A stretch of 64,000 nt of DNA from SG-bin7 sp964498095. GTDB taxonomy: Bacteria > Bdellovibrionota > Bdellovibrionia > Bdellovibrionales > SG-bin7. The position numbers were made by a program, and so were the translations under genes. The stretch lies in the NCBI GenBank assembly GCA_964498095.1, contig CAZCFY010000004.1:149164-213163 (forward strand), given 5' to 3'. The notes under the pieces are model-generated. The model saw only the letters and a program-made list of their open reading frames with translations, was not told where the DNA came from and made no database searches. Shown one piece after another: positions 18,023 to 26,148 of this stretch. The number at the start of each line of letters is the position of its first letter. The stretch's first letter is position 1.

Positions 18023-18105
18023 ACTCCTGGTGTATTGAAAAATTTTCCCGGTAGATTGATCTCATCACTTAAATGGGGCTAAATCCGCATAACCGGGAGG
18101 GGAAG

Positions 18106-19101
18106 ATGTTTAAAGTAATTACGGCGTTATTGGTATTACTGCCCCAATCAATAACTCTCGCTGGCGGTGCCGACAGTACCGGTAATGGCGGCGATGCCAT
18201 CATAAAACTATTCTTAGATGCCCGCGAAGTTGCGGTTAGAAACTTAGCCAACGTCGACGCATGCAACCTTAAAGATGCCCACCCCGATGTGCGGAATTGG
18301 CTGTTAAAAAATAGATTTAAGATCATGGAAGTCGTAGAAAAATCCGAACACGTTTGGGTCGATAAAAGTGCTAATGGCAAATGTGCGACGGTCTTTCCGA
18401 ACAAGATTAACCAAATCCAATTTGGTATTAAAGATTGTAAAGAAAGCATTTACCGTGAGATCGACCGGGCGGCTTGGTTGCTTGTGCACGAATCTGTTCA
18501 CCAATTCAAAATAGAATCAGATGTATTTTCTGATGCCGTAGCCACGGCCGTTTACAATTCCACGGGACAACCAAACTGCCAATATGATCCTTTTACCGTG
18601 GACGCTTGCCCTGCCGACCCGATACAATCACCGGTTTCCGCGACACGCGTCTTTAAACGCGGTGAAACTTATAAAGAAGTCGTGTTGGGTGAATACCGCT
18701 TGTACTCCCGTACCCGTCTTTGCAGCGCCCCCGGAGAGTGTGACTTTTGGGAATATAAAAAAGGCGACGAAAGAAGTTTCTATACTGGCGAGGGCCGACT
18801 CGTGAAGGTGCCCGCTACCAACAAAGTCTCTTTAATAATTAGTGACTCCACCAGTGAGGCTTCAATCCGAACTTTGGCTAGTCGCGGTTGTGGCAATTAT
18901 AAGAAAGCCGTTTGTGATTTGGGAGTTGGTCCTGGTGCCGCGAATGATCTCTTTGAAAAAATTGGGCCCGTCGTACAGAAGCTAACTTTTCTAAGTGTCT
19001 TTAACGGGACTTGTTTAAGACAATCGGCAAATCTTATATTTAAACAGCCCAATGGACGGCGCTGGATTGAGAGCCAGCATGTTCTCGTTTGGCAGAAATA
19101 A
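18106..19101 (+). CDS. Secreted protein with HExxH motif, unknown function
   Basis: A 331-residue exported protein with an N-terminal signal peptide (MFKVITALLVLLPQSITLAGG). At residues 128-132 the sequence LLVHESVHQF contains HExxH, and an acidic helix follows (ESDVFSDAVATAVYN), as in zincin metalloproteases. The third ligand is not certain. About ten Cys suggest disulfides in the periplasm or outside the cell. The ATG at 18106 has GGGAGGGG just upstream; the longer frame at 18073 adds a non-signal-like prefix. It could be a T2SS substrate. The C-terminal 150 residues are unrecognised. Confidence 0.7.
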   Translation: MFKVITALLVLLPQSITLAGGADSTGNGGDAIIKLFLDAREVAVRNLANVDACNLKDAHPDVRNWLLKNRFKIMEVVEKSEHVWVDKSANGKCATVFPNKINQIQFGIKDCKESIYREIDRAAWLLVHESVHQFKIESDVFSDAVATAVYNSTGQPNCQYDPFTVDACPADPIQSPVSATRVFKRGETYKEVVLGEYRLYSRTRLCSAPGECDFWEYKKGDERSFYTGEGRLVKVPATNKVSLIISDSTSEASIRTLASRGCGNYKKAVCDLGVGPGAANDLFEKIGPVVQKLTFLSVFNGTCLRQSANLIFKQPNGRRWIESQHVLVWQK

Positions 19102-19238
19102 AGACCGAATTTATTTTGATCAAAGTATGCTTATCAGTAAGAGCTGGAGCCGCGGTTTTTCTTAATTTCCTGACTCATTTTGCCTAAAGCGGATTTTAGA
19201 TGGCGATTTTTTTGCATCGGCCACTGTGACCTTAGAAT

Positions 19239-19319
19239 GGAGTCTTTTAAATGGGTCAAACGCGCCGAAGTGACGCCAATATTTGCGAACCGCGCCGAAG
19301 TTTGTTCCTAAAAGACTCC
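19239..19319. other. Long inverted repeat enclosing two direct repeats
   Basis: Two perfect 11-bp arms, GGAGTCTTTTA (19239-19249) and TAAAAGACTCC (19309-19319), enclose 59 bases. The enclosed part holds two direct copies of CGCGCCGAAGT, at 19261-19271 and 19291-19301. It lies in a 246-bp gap, ending 28 bp before the start of the next gene, so it would form part of that gene's leader. No T-run follows. It may be a regulatory leader or small-RNA structure. Confidence 0.5.
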
Positions 19320-19347
19320 GAACAAAACAAATTGCTTAGGAGACCCC

Positions 19348-19818
19348 ATGAAAATTTTAGCCTTATTTTTCGCACTTGCATTTTCTAAAGCCGCTTTCGC
19401 GCAACAAACTTGTCAGGACAACTTGAATCAAGCCTTAAAAAACAATGAAACCTTACAGCAGCTTTTGGGCCAAGCTCTTACCAAATGTGGCGCGGGCACA
19501 AGCGCGCCGGTGAACTCATGTGATCAGGAGCGCTCGGCAATTACGGAACTTCAGGGCCGGCTTGCCAGATGCGAAAGCCAACCGCGGGGTTATATGGGTG
19601 AGTTGGAACTAGGATATGCTTGCTTTAAAGACGTGGCCAGCTGCAAAGAAGCCGAAAGAGCTATCGAAACGGCTGATCGTGTTCTTGTTCAGCCCTACCA
19701 AAGCGAAGAGCGCACCAAAAAAATCGAAGTCACCTGCTGGGCCGGTCACGCTTACACTTACAAAAATCGCACCTGCGGCGGCGCCATCATGTTGATTAAA
19801 TTAAACTTGAATCAGTAA
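19348..19818 (+). CDS. Small secreted Cys-containing protein, unknown function
   Basis: A 156-residue protein with a clear signal peptide (MKILALFFALAFSKAAFA, cut before QQTC). A Gln/Asn-rich helical segment follows, likely a short coiled coil, and then a C-terminal domain with Cys residues (CFKDVASCKEAE, VTCWAG, RTCGG). Not recognised. SD TAGGAG before ATG 19348. The 3' end overlaps the convergent DUF1304 gene by 23 bp. The upstream leader carries the inverted repeat described at 19239. Confidence 0.7.
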   Translation: MKILALFFALAFSKAAFAQQTCQDNLNQALKNNETLQQLLGQALTKCGAGTSAPVNSCDQERSAITELQGRLARCESQPRGYMGELELGYACFKDVASCKEAERAIETADRVLVQPYQSEERTKKIEVTCWAGHAYTYKNRTCGGAIMLIKLNLNQ

Positions 19819-20179
19819 TCGCAAAGCCGCAGAGAACCAGAGCGATAAGCGCCGGCATTCCTTGGATGAAAAAAATCCGGCGGTTTACCGAGTAACCTCC
19901 GTAAATCGCTGCGACAAGAACACAGGAAAGAAAAAATAAACTAATATGGCGAGCGACCGTCGCACTGGGATATGTCAGGGACCAAAGCAAGCCCGCCGCC
20001 AGAAAACCATTGTAAAGCCCTTGATTTGCCGCCAGCACGGCCGTTTGCTGGGCCTGCTCCTTTGTCATTCGGAAAACTTTAAGACCCAGCGGTTTTGTCC
20101 ACAGAAACATTTCAAGTATTAGAAAGTAAATGTGAAGTGCACATATTGCGGCAATTAAAAATTTTGTTAAAAAAACCAT
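19796..20179 (-). CDS. DUF1304 family membrane protein
   Basis: A 127-residue integral membrane protein with four helices. It contains the family signature ANQGLYNGFLAAGL in the middle and an acidic residue in the first helix (LILEMFLW). Proteins of this family are common in bacteria and fungi; their function is not established. The gene stands 6 bp from the next minus-strand gene (20186) and may be its last partner in a short operon. Confidence 0.85.
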   Translation of the reverse strand: MVFLTKFLIAAICALHIYFLILEMFLWTKPLGLKVFRMTKEQAQQTAVLAANQGLYNGFLAAGLLWSLTYPSATVARHISLFFLSCVLVAAIYGGYSVNRRIFFIQGMPALIALVLCGFAITDSSLI

Positions 20180-20185
20180 AGGTGA

Positions 20186-20665
20186 TTAGTCTTCCCAGCC
20201 CAATTCCCATTGGAAAATATATTTATCCGAGCGGTATTGATTAATCACGCTGACCGAGCGCTTTTCGGCGATGGTCTTTTGGCAAAGTGAATAATTGCCC
20301 TTACCCAACATTTGCTCAAATTCCTTAGTGGCTTTGTTTTGTAAGCGTTCAAATTGAACTTTTGACATGACGACAGCGCTTTTATCACCGGAATTTAAAA
20401 TGGTCTTAGACGTATTTTTAAAATCCTTAAGAATTAATTTTTTATCAACCTTTTGACAGCTATCGCTGGATAAAATGTCCACGCGGTCGCCGTCAGTCAT
20501 AGAAAAATAGCCAAGGGAAGGACCACCGGCCGCAACTTCTTCGAGAACACCCAAATATTTTTTTAAGTTGGGATGCTGTTCCATGCCTTTGTGTTTGGCC
20601 GCCAAAGTAGAGGTCGGCCAACTCAATGACATTATAAAAAAGAAAGTGCTGATATCTCTTATCAT
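20186..20665 (-). CDS. Hypothetical exported protein
   Basis: A 159-residue protein with a hydrophobic N-terminus (MIRDISTFFFIMSLSWPTSTLAA), read as a signal peptide. The mature part is polar, mostly helical, with two Cys (SSDSCQK, SLCQKT) that could pair. Not recognised. It starts in an ATGA overlap with the gene at 20662-21366, so both are translated together. Confidence 0.65.
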   Translation of the reverse strand: MIRDISTFFFIMSLSWPTSTLAAKHKGMEQHPNLKKYLGVLEEVAAGGPSLGYFSMTDGDRVDILSSDSCQKVDKKLILKDFKNTSKTILNSGDKSAVVMSKVQFERLQNKATKEFEQMLGKGNYSLCQKTIAEKRSVSVINQYRSDKYIFQWELGWED

Positions 20666-21366
20666 CCTACCGCTACTCCAAAATCTAACATTTTAGAAAG
20701 TGCCGTGTCGTTATGAATAGAAGAAACGACCTCAACATTTTGCCAGCGATCGTAAACAACTTTTCTTAAAGAATGCAATTCTTCGCTTTCGGGACCGAAG
20801 TAAATTATCTTTTTTACATCCATTTCGCGTACACTTTGGGACAAAAACTGAAAAAATAAACCATAAGTCATGGTCGAACCGCCTTCTTCCGAAGTTACGC
20901 GGTGAAGCCAACGCGCATGCGCCGTGCACATACTATAAGAAACGGGAGCCGCCGTTTCGCGTGCTGACTCGGGACTGTAAAAACCTTTACGCATGATCGT
21001 ACGCACGTAACTTTCCATAAAACGCGATGGCAATTTTTCGCCAAGAAGTTCCGCCTTAAGATAGTCAATTACCAGCTCTAGATTTTCGTTCACGATAAAC
21101 TGCTGGGGAGTCGAACCATTGCGCTGATGCTTCTCGTATATACCTACGGAAAATAGGGATAAAATGAAATTTTTGAAGTCACGAGTTAAGGTTTTGAACT
21201 TTTCCTCACTATTTATAATAGACATCAAATCGATATCCTTTAGGTTAAGGCTATCAAAAACTTTTTGCGCCTCTTGAATTCTCATGCTCACATAAGGAAT
21301 ACGGCATAGATTGGCGCGTACACCGACTTGATCAAAACCTCTGACTCCAAATACCCCTAACTCCAT
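20662..21366 (-). CDS. Hypothetical cytoplasmic protein
   Basis: A 234-residue soluble protein. The opening MELGVFGVRGFDQVG and the C-terminal stretch KKIIYFGPESEELHSLRKVV faintly recall the ends of malonyl-CoA:ACP transacylases. The catalytic GHSxG motif is absent, so at best it is a degenerate relative and the impression is weak. It is coupled by ATGA to an exported protein. The upstream 177 bp have AT-rich runs but no feature I can name. Confidence 0.6.
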   Translation of the reverse strand: MELGVFGVRGFDQVGVRANLCRIPYVSMRIQEAQKVFDSLNLKDIDLMSIINSEEKFKTLTRDFKNFILSLFSVGIYEKHQRNGSTPQQFIVNENLELVIDYLKAELLGEKLPSRFMESYVRTIMRKGFYSPESARETAAPVSYSMCTAHARWLHRVTSEEGGSTMTYGLFFQFLSQSVREMDVKKIIYFGPESEELHSLRKVVYDRWQNVEVVSSIHNDTALSKMLDFGVAVG

Positions 21367-21543
21367 TTTCTCCCCCGATTGGTTTAAATTTTTTTCACGA
21401 TTCGTGACAAAAATCGTGCTTTTCTAAAGGGTATAGCAAACTCCGTGCCTGGATTTTTTATCGAAACGAAAAAAAATTTTTACTTTGGCGAGTTTGCCGC
21501 AGCCCGCGTGAGGAAAAATTATAAAAGGGGTCTGTAGTTTTTT

Positions 21544-21834
21544 TTAATTGAGAGTGACGCAGGCAAAACACGCCGTGAACATCTTTTTTTTCAGGTCAGA
21601 TCGCGCATAGATGGCGCCAAGCTGGTAGCAAGCGCCGCGCTTTTCTTTTACGAAACTCTTACACTCGCGACTCGTAAGCACGCCGAGACTTATGATTTCA
21701 CAATTTGCTTGTGGTCTATGAACGACATAGTCGTCCTGAATTGTGGGCTGACTGGGAAGCCGACAAGCCGGAGCCTCCGGTCGCGCGGCAAAGGTTTGAA
21801 CTGAAAATAACACAAGGCTAAGAATTATTTTCAT
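21544..21834 (-). CDS. Small secreted Cys-rich protein
   Basis: A 96-residue protein with a signal peptide (MKIILSLVLFSVQTFA). The mature part of about 80 residues has six Cys (PACRLP, NCEI, RECKSF, GACYQ, TACFACV), consistent with a disulfide-stabilised extracellular or periplasmic peptide. Unrecognised. It is isolated on its strand and could be a T2SS or diffusible effector, which is only inference. Confidence 0.6.
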   Translation of the reverse strand: MKIILSLVLFSVQTFAARPEAPACRLPSQPTIQDDYVVHRPQANCEIISLGVLTSRECKSFVKEKRGACYQLGAIYARSDLKKKMFTACFACVTLN

Positions 21835-21947
21835 CTGCCAGAGGTATCAACCATTCAAACTAGTATGTCCAGAATAAATATTGTAATTGTTTGCAATGTT
21901 TTTCGGCAGGCAAAATGCCACGGGACTTAACAAGTGAGGAAAATCTC

Positions 21948-22397
21948 ATGATCTACCGGTCTGTTAACAAACAAGACACTAAAGAGATGCGGTTCATAGC
22001 CGAGGTGGATTCCAAGATTCCTCTGGCCTACGACCGTCATTTTCCATGGTCGGAAGATTCTATCACTGACCGCCTCGGTTACTATGCTAACCTCAATGAC
22101 GACGATCATTTTGAAGTCGCTGAGTTTGGCAGTGAGATTATTGGCTTTCACATTATAAAAGCAATCCCCATTACTTCGACTTTCTGGGCCGGTTCCATCG
22201 TCACATTGTGGGTTCGCGAAGGACTTCGAGGTAAGGGTATAGCGTCAAACCTAAAAAAGCGCGGCGAAGAGTGGGCTAAAAAGCGAAATCTACAGCAGTT
22301 ACAAACCACCGTACACGCGCAAAATAAAGCCATGCTGGCCATCAACGAAAAGAGCGGATTTGAATTATCGCAATATCTTTTGCGCAAGCGGCTTTAA
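21948..22397 (+). CDS. GNAT family N-acetyltransferase
   Basis: A single-domain acetyltransferase of 149 residues. It has the acetyl-CoA pyrophosphate-loop signature in VREGLRGKGIASNLKKRGEEWAKK (R/QxxGxG/A pattern) and the late HAQNKAMLAINEKSGFE motif typical of the fold. ATG 21948 (MIYRSVNKQD) is preferred because GAGGA lies 8 nt upstream and the fold starts there; the open frame from 21891 adds 19 residues. The substrate is unknown. Confidence 0.88.
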   Translation: MIYRSVNKQDTKEMRFIAEVDSKIPLAYDRHFPWSEDSITDRLGYYANLNDDDHFEVAEFGSEIIGFHIIKAIPITSTFWAGSIVTLWVREGLRGKGIASNLKKRGEEWAKKRNLQQLQTTVHAQNKAMLAINEKSGFELSQYLLRKRL

Positions 22398-22497
22398 CAA
22401 GGCCACCTTGGCCACGGAAGTGACACTTCTGCGCCAATCTGTAATATTTCCCGGGCGCTGTTTTAACGGCGCAAAGTATGTTATATTGCTGAGGTTT

Positions 22498-22887
22498 ATG
22501 ACAAAGATTTTAATCAGTTTTTTATTTCTAGTTTCGCCGGCTTTCGCCGCTCCATTCGAGTGTAAATCGGAAATCGACGCCATCGTGGCCGATAACGATA
22601 TTCAGGATCGTGGCCAAATCGTGATTAAAGGCGAAATGGCCGCTAACCTGGAATTAAGATATGTCTCCTTGAAAATCAGAGATATCAAAGACCGTGAAGC
22701 ATACTCTTGGGTTTTGAAACCACGCGAAAGCGATACGGTCAACTATCATTTTTTTGATCTCCAGGATTATTATTATCAATTACAATTTCCCAAGAACGTG
22801 GGACAAAGTCCTTTTAAATCAAAGGTTTCCATTTCTTTGGAATCACACATCAGCACGGTTACTTTGGAGTGCCTGATCGGACAATAG
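22498..22887 (+). CDS. Hypothetical secreted protein
   Basis: A 129-residue protein with a signal peptide (MTKILISFLFLVSPAFAA). The mature domain looks like a small beta-sandwich: alternating polar and hydrophobic residues, with Cys at each end (FECKS, LECLIG) likely paired. ATG 22498 follows GAGGT; the longer frame starting at 22360 overlaps the acetyltransferase gene and lacks a signal. It precedes the T2SS operon by 105 bp. Confidence 0.65.
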   Translation: MTKILISFLFLVSPAFAAPFECKSEIDAIVADNDIQDRGQIVIKGEMAANLELRYVSLKIRDIKDREAYSWVLKPRESDTVNYHFFDLQDYYYQLQFPKNVGQSPFKSKVSISLESHISTVTLECLIGQ

Positions 22888-22992
22888 TCGAGCCCTTAAA
22901 ACGCGAGCCTGGACCTAGGACTAAGGCCGGCGCTTTTTACTGATCCAAGTTACTTATTTTGTTAAACTTTTGAGTAACTATTTAAAGTAAAA

Positions 22993-23904
22993 ATGAATAA
23001 AACATCACCGATCCGCAAGCCTAAGATTTCTCCGCCCAAATTCGAATGGACTTATATTTATATCCTCATGGTTTTCTTGGGTTTATTATCGGCCGACGTC
23101 ATCACTACATCGGTGCGGGATTACATGCTGCCAACCAAAGCGCCGGCGCCATCGCAAACAAATAATTTCCGCCCCCAGGAGGTTCCTCCCGTCACGGAAT
23201 ACAAAATCATCACGCAGAAAAATATTTTTAATTCCGATGGCGTTATTCCCGAACCGCTTAAAGGTGAAGACCAACAAATGCAGGATCTCCCCGCCGAGCT
23301 TTCTAAATTACCACTGGGTTTGGTGGGCACCATCGTTCACGTGGATCCAAATAAATCCATAGCTAGTATCGAGCTCAAGGGCCGCAACAAGATCGATCAT
23401 TACATCGTCGAAGACGAAATCGAAGGCATGGCCAAAATTACTAAGGTTGAACGCCGAAAGGTGTTTTTTCGTAATTTAAGTAATAACCGCAACGAGTACA
23501 TCGAAATCAAAGAGGAAAATAAAGTGAGCTTTGGTACCAAAGCCGGGCCGACGGCGGGCACCGGTCCCATTCAACAAAACGGCAATGAGTACACGGTTGA
23601 CGGCACGTTTGTGCAAAAGAAATTATTGGATTTACCCGAACTGTTGCAAACCGCCAGCGGCCAATTTTCTTTTACCAACGGACGCATTGATGGCTACCGC
23701 ATTCTCGATGTGGAACCGGATAGCTTATTCACGCAGTTTGGGATTCGTCCTGGAGATCTGATTCGCTCGGTAAACGGCCAGCCGCTAGATAGTCCGGCAA
23801 AGGCTATGGAATTATTTAACGATTTAAAAAATTCGCCGCAGATTAAAATGTCGATTAATCGTGGCGGGCGCGATGAGGAATTTACTTACAATATTTCGCG
23901 CTAG
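22993..23904 (+). CDS. gspC: Type II secretion system inner-membrane protein GspC
   Basis: Links the inner-membrane platform to the secretin and helps choose substrates. The 303-residue protein has one N-terminal helix (about 20-38), a proline-rich linker, the homology region beginning YKIITQKNIFNSDG (residue about 70) that contacts GspD, and a C-terminal PDZ-like domain (GYRILDVEPDSLFTQFGIRPGDLIRSVNG). It is first in an unbroken gspC-N operon. The SD is weak and the start ATG is inferred from the family pattern. Confidence 0.92.
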   Translation: MNKTSPIRKPKISPPKFEWTYIYILMVFLGLLSADVITTSVRDYMLPTKAPAPSQTNNFRPQEVPPVTEYKIITQKNIFNSDGVIPEPLKGEDQQMQDLPAELSKLPLGLVGTIVHVDPNKSIASIELKGRNKIDHYIVEDEIEGMAKITKVERRKVFFRNLSNNRNEYIEIKEENKVSFGTKAGPTAGTGPIQQNGNEYTVDGTFVQKKLLDLPELLQTASGQFSFTNGRIDGYRILDVEPDSLFTQFGIRPGDLIRSVNGQPLDSPAKAMELFNDLKNSPQIKMSINRGGRDEEFTYNISR

Positions 23905-23931
23905 ATAATTTTCTGCAAAGGAAGGTAGAAA

Positions 23932-26148
23932 ATGATTAGACTCACACTTGCTCTTACCCTGATCGCCTCGGTAGGACTGGCGCAGCAAATAAAATCGTTC
24001 GCGCGCAAGCCCGCACAAAGCACGGCGGCCAGCTCTCCCGCTAAGAACCCTACGACAGGCAAGGGAGCGCCGCCGATATCGCAAGCGGAGCCTGAGGATA
24101 TTACCAACGAAAACTATCCGGATTTGATCGAAAGCTTTGACTATCCTAACGCCGATATCACGGATGTGATTAAAGCGATCTCCGAACTTACCGGCAAAAA
24201 TTTTATTATCGATCAAAGTGTTACGCGCGGAAAAATCTCGATTATTGCACCGACACAAATTACGGTGGCCGAAGCGTACAAAGCCTTCCTCACCGCGCTT
24301 TCGGTCAACGGCCTAACGGTAATTCCGTCGGGTAAGTTTTTAAAAATCACGCAGGCCCGTAACGCGATAAAAGATAGCATCGAAACTTATTCCGGCAGTT
24401 ACGCGCCTGACGCCGACATTATGATTACGCGTATCGTGCACATGAAATATATTAGCGCCGAAGAACTCGATAAACGCATTCGAATTCTTGTAACCAAAGA
24501 TGGCACAATGGCCGTCTATCCGCCAACGAACTCGCTCATCATTTCTGACTTTGGCTCTAATATCGAGCGCCTAGTAAAAATTATCGAACGCTTAGACGTT
24601 CCCGGTTTCGAAGAAAAGATGGAAGTGGTGCGGGTTAAATTTGCCAAGGCAAAAGATCTCGCTGATCTCGTCGAACAGATTTTAGATAAGGACGCAAAGA
24701 AACGCGGAGCCCGTGGCGGTACCCCCTTTGCTTCGACTGTTCCGCGCTTTGGTGACCGTCCCGATCAGCCCAATACCGAAAATTACCGCGTGATCAATGA
24801 CGACCGTACGAATTCATTAATTATCGTCGGGAATCAACAAGGTATCCTCCGCGTAAAAAAGTTAATCGAACGCCTGGATTATAAACTGCGCGCCGAGGAC
24901 GCCGGTGGCGTACACGTGTACTATGTAAAATTTGGCGATGCCGAGACAATCGCCAACACCCTTAATGGTTTAGCGCAAAAAGCCAAATCAGGAGGAGCTT
25001 CCTCCAATGCGCCGGTAAGCCCTCTGCAGCCTTTTAATCCCATTCCCGCCACCGAAGCGGTATTTGGCGGTGACGTAAAAATTCAAGCTGATAAACCGAC
25101 GAATAGTTTAATTATTACCGCCAGCAAACAAGATTACGAAACGGTGCGAGGGCTACTGCGAAAAATCGACATCGCCCGCGATCAAATTTTTGTTGAAGCC
25201 GTAATTATGGAAACAAATTCCACTAAAGGTGACAACTACGCGGCCTCGCTTTTTAAATTTCTTGATAATTCGGGAGCACGTATTGGTTTTGGCGGCGGCA
25301 ACATAGGCGACCTTAAAAATCCGCTAGCTACGGGTGGAATTCTTGGTTTTGCGAACGGTGAAGAAGTCACTCTAGATGTCGCGGGACAAAAAACCACGGT
25401 GAAGAGTTTATTAGGTTTAATAACTCTCTTAAAACAAACCACCGACGGAAATATTTTGTCTACCCCACAGATCATGGCGCTAAATAACGAAAAGGCCACC
25501 ATCGAAGTTGGTAGTGACGTGCCGATTGGTACCGGACCTGCGCCAATTTCTGCCGGTGGTGTAGCGTCGACTCCGCCTATCGAACGTAAACCCGCGACGA
25601 TTAAATTAATTATTGAGCCCTTTATTAGTCCAAATTCCGATCGCGTGCGCATGAAGGTCGATCAAAAAATCACGGAAATTAATCCGAACATTCCCATTAA
25701 CGCAAAGAACATTAGTGATAACGCAATTGCACTTGATACTCGCACGATTGAAACATCGATTCTCGTGCGCAATGGTGACACGGCCGTACTTGGCGGTTTA
25801 ATGAAAAACCAAGAAATAATTAAAGTTAGTAAAGTCCCGGTCCTTGGTGATTTACCAATTTTGGGTTGGCTATTTAAGTCCCATAGTAAGAACTTGATCA
25901 AAAATAATTTGATCGTTTTCTTAACCCCGCGAATTATCAGGGCGGGTCTTGACAACCAATCTCTAGTCAACGAGAAATTAGGTCGACGAGCCCGGTTTAT
26001 TCGCGAGGATATGGGTGGCCGCGATCCCTTTGGCCGCGACATAAATAGAATATTGAGATCCAAAAATACCCGTGCCAACGTATATAATCCTAATGACCCT
26101 AAAAATGATATTATTGATGAAACACTAGGTGGCGAAGAAGCAAAATAA
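23932..26148 (+). CDS. gspD: Type II secretion system secretin GspD
   Basis: Forms the outer-membrane channel. The 738-residue product carries a signal peptide, a Pro/Ala/Lys-rich spacer, N0 and N1-N3 domains (repeats such as DRTNSLIIVGNQQGI and KPTNSLIITASKQDY), and the secretin core (STPQIMALNNEKATIEVGSDVPIG, then VRNGDTAVLGGLMKN and VPVLGDLPILGWLFK). A polar C-terminal tail of about 60 residues extends past the usual end and might recruit a pilotin. SD AAGGAAG lies before ATG 23932. It overlaps gspE by one base. Confidence 0.96.
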   Translation: MIRLTLALTLIASVGLAQQIKSFARKPAQSTAASSPAKNPTTGKGAPPISQAEPEDITNENYPDLIESFDYPNADITDVIKAISELTGKNFIIDQSVTRGKISIIAPTQITVAEAYKAFLTALSVNGLTVIPSGKFLKITQARNAIKDSIETYSGSYAPDADIMITRIVHMKYISAEELDKRIRILVTKDGTMAVYPPTNSLIISDFGSNIERLVKIIERLDVPGFEEKMEVVRVKFAKAKDLADLVEQILDKDAKKRGARGGTPFASTVPRFGDRPDQPNTENYRVINDDRTNSLIIVGNQQGILRVKKLIERLDYKLRAEDAGGVHVYYVKFGDAETIANTLNGLAQKAKSGGASSNAPVSPLQPFNPIPATEAVFGGDVKIQADKPTNSLIITASKQDYETVRGLLRKIDIARDQIFVEAVIMETNSTKGDNYAASLFKFLDNSGARIGFGGGNIGDLKNPLATGGILGFANGEEVTLDVAGQKTTVKSLLGLITLLKQTTDGNILSTPQIMALNNEKATIEVGSDVPIGTGPAPISAGGVASTPPIERKPATIKLIIEPFISPNSDRVRMKVDQKITEINPNIPINAKNISDNAIALDTRTIETSILVRNGDTAVLGGLMKNQEIIKVSKVPVLGDLPILGWLFKSHSKNLIKNNLIVFLTPRIIRAGLDNQSLVNEKLGRRARFIREDMGGRDPFGRDINRILRSKNTRANVYNPNDPKNDIIDETLGGEEAK

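Noticed and set aside
20662..21366. Malonyl-CoA:ACP transacylase (FabD-like)
   Set aside because: The ends recall the family, but the catalytic GHSxG and its His partner are missing, so I keep it as hypothetical.
22937..22992. GTTACT/AGTAAC inverted repeat before gspC as an operator
   Set aside because: Only 6-bp arms in AT-rich DNA; easily chance.
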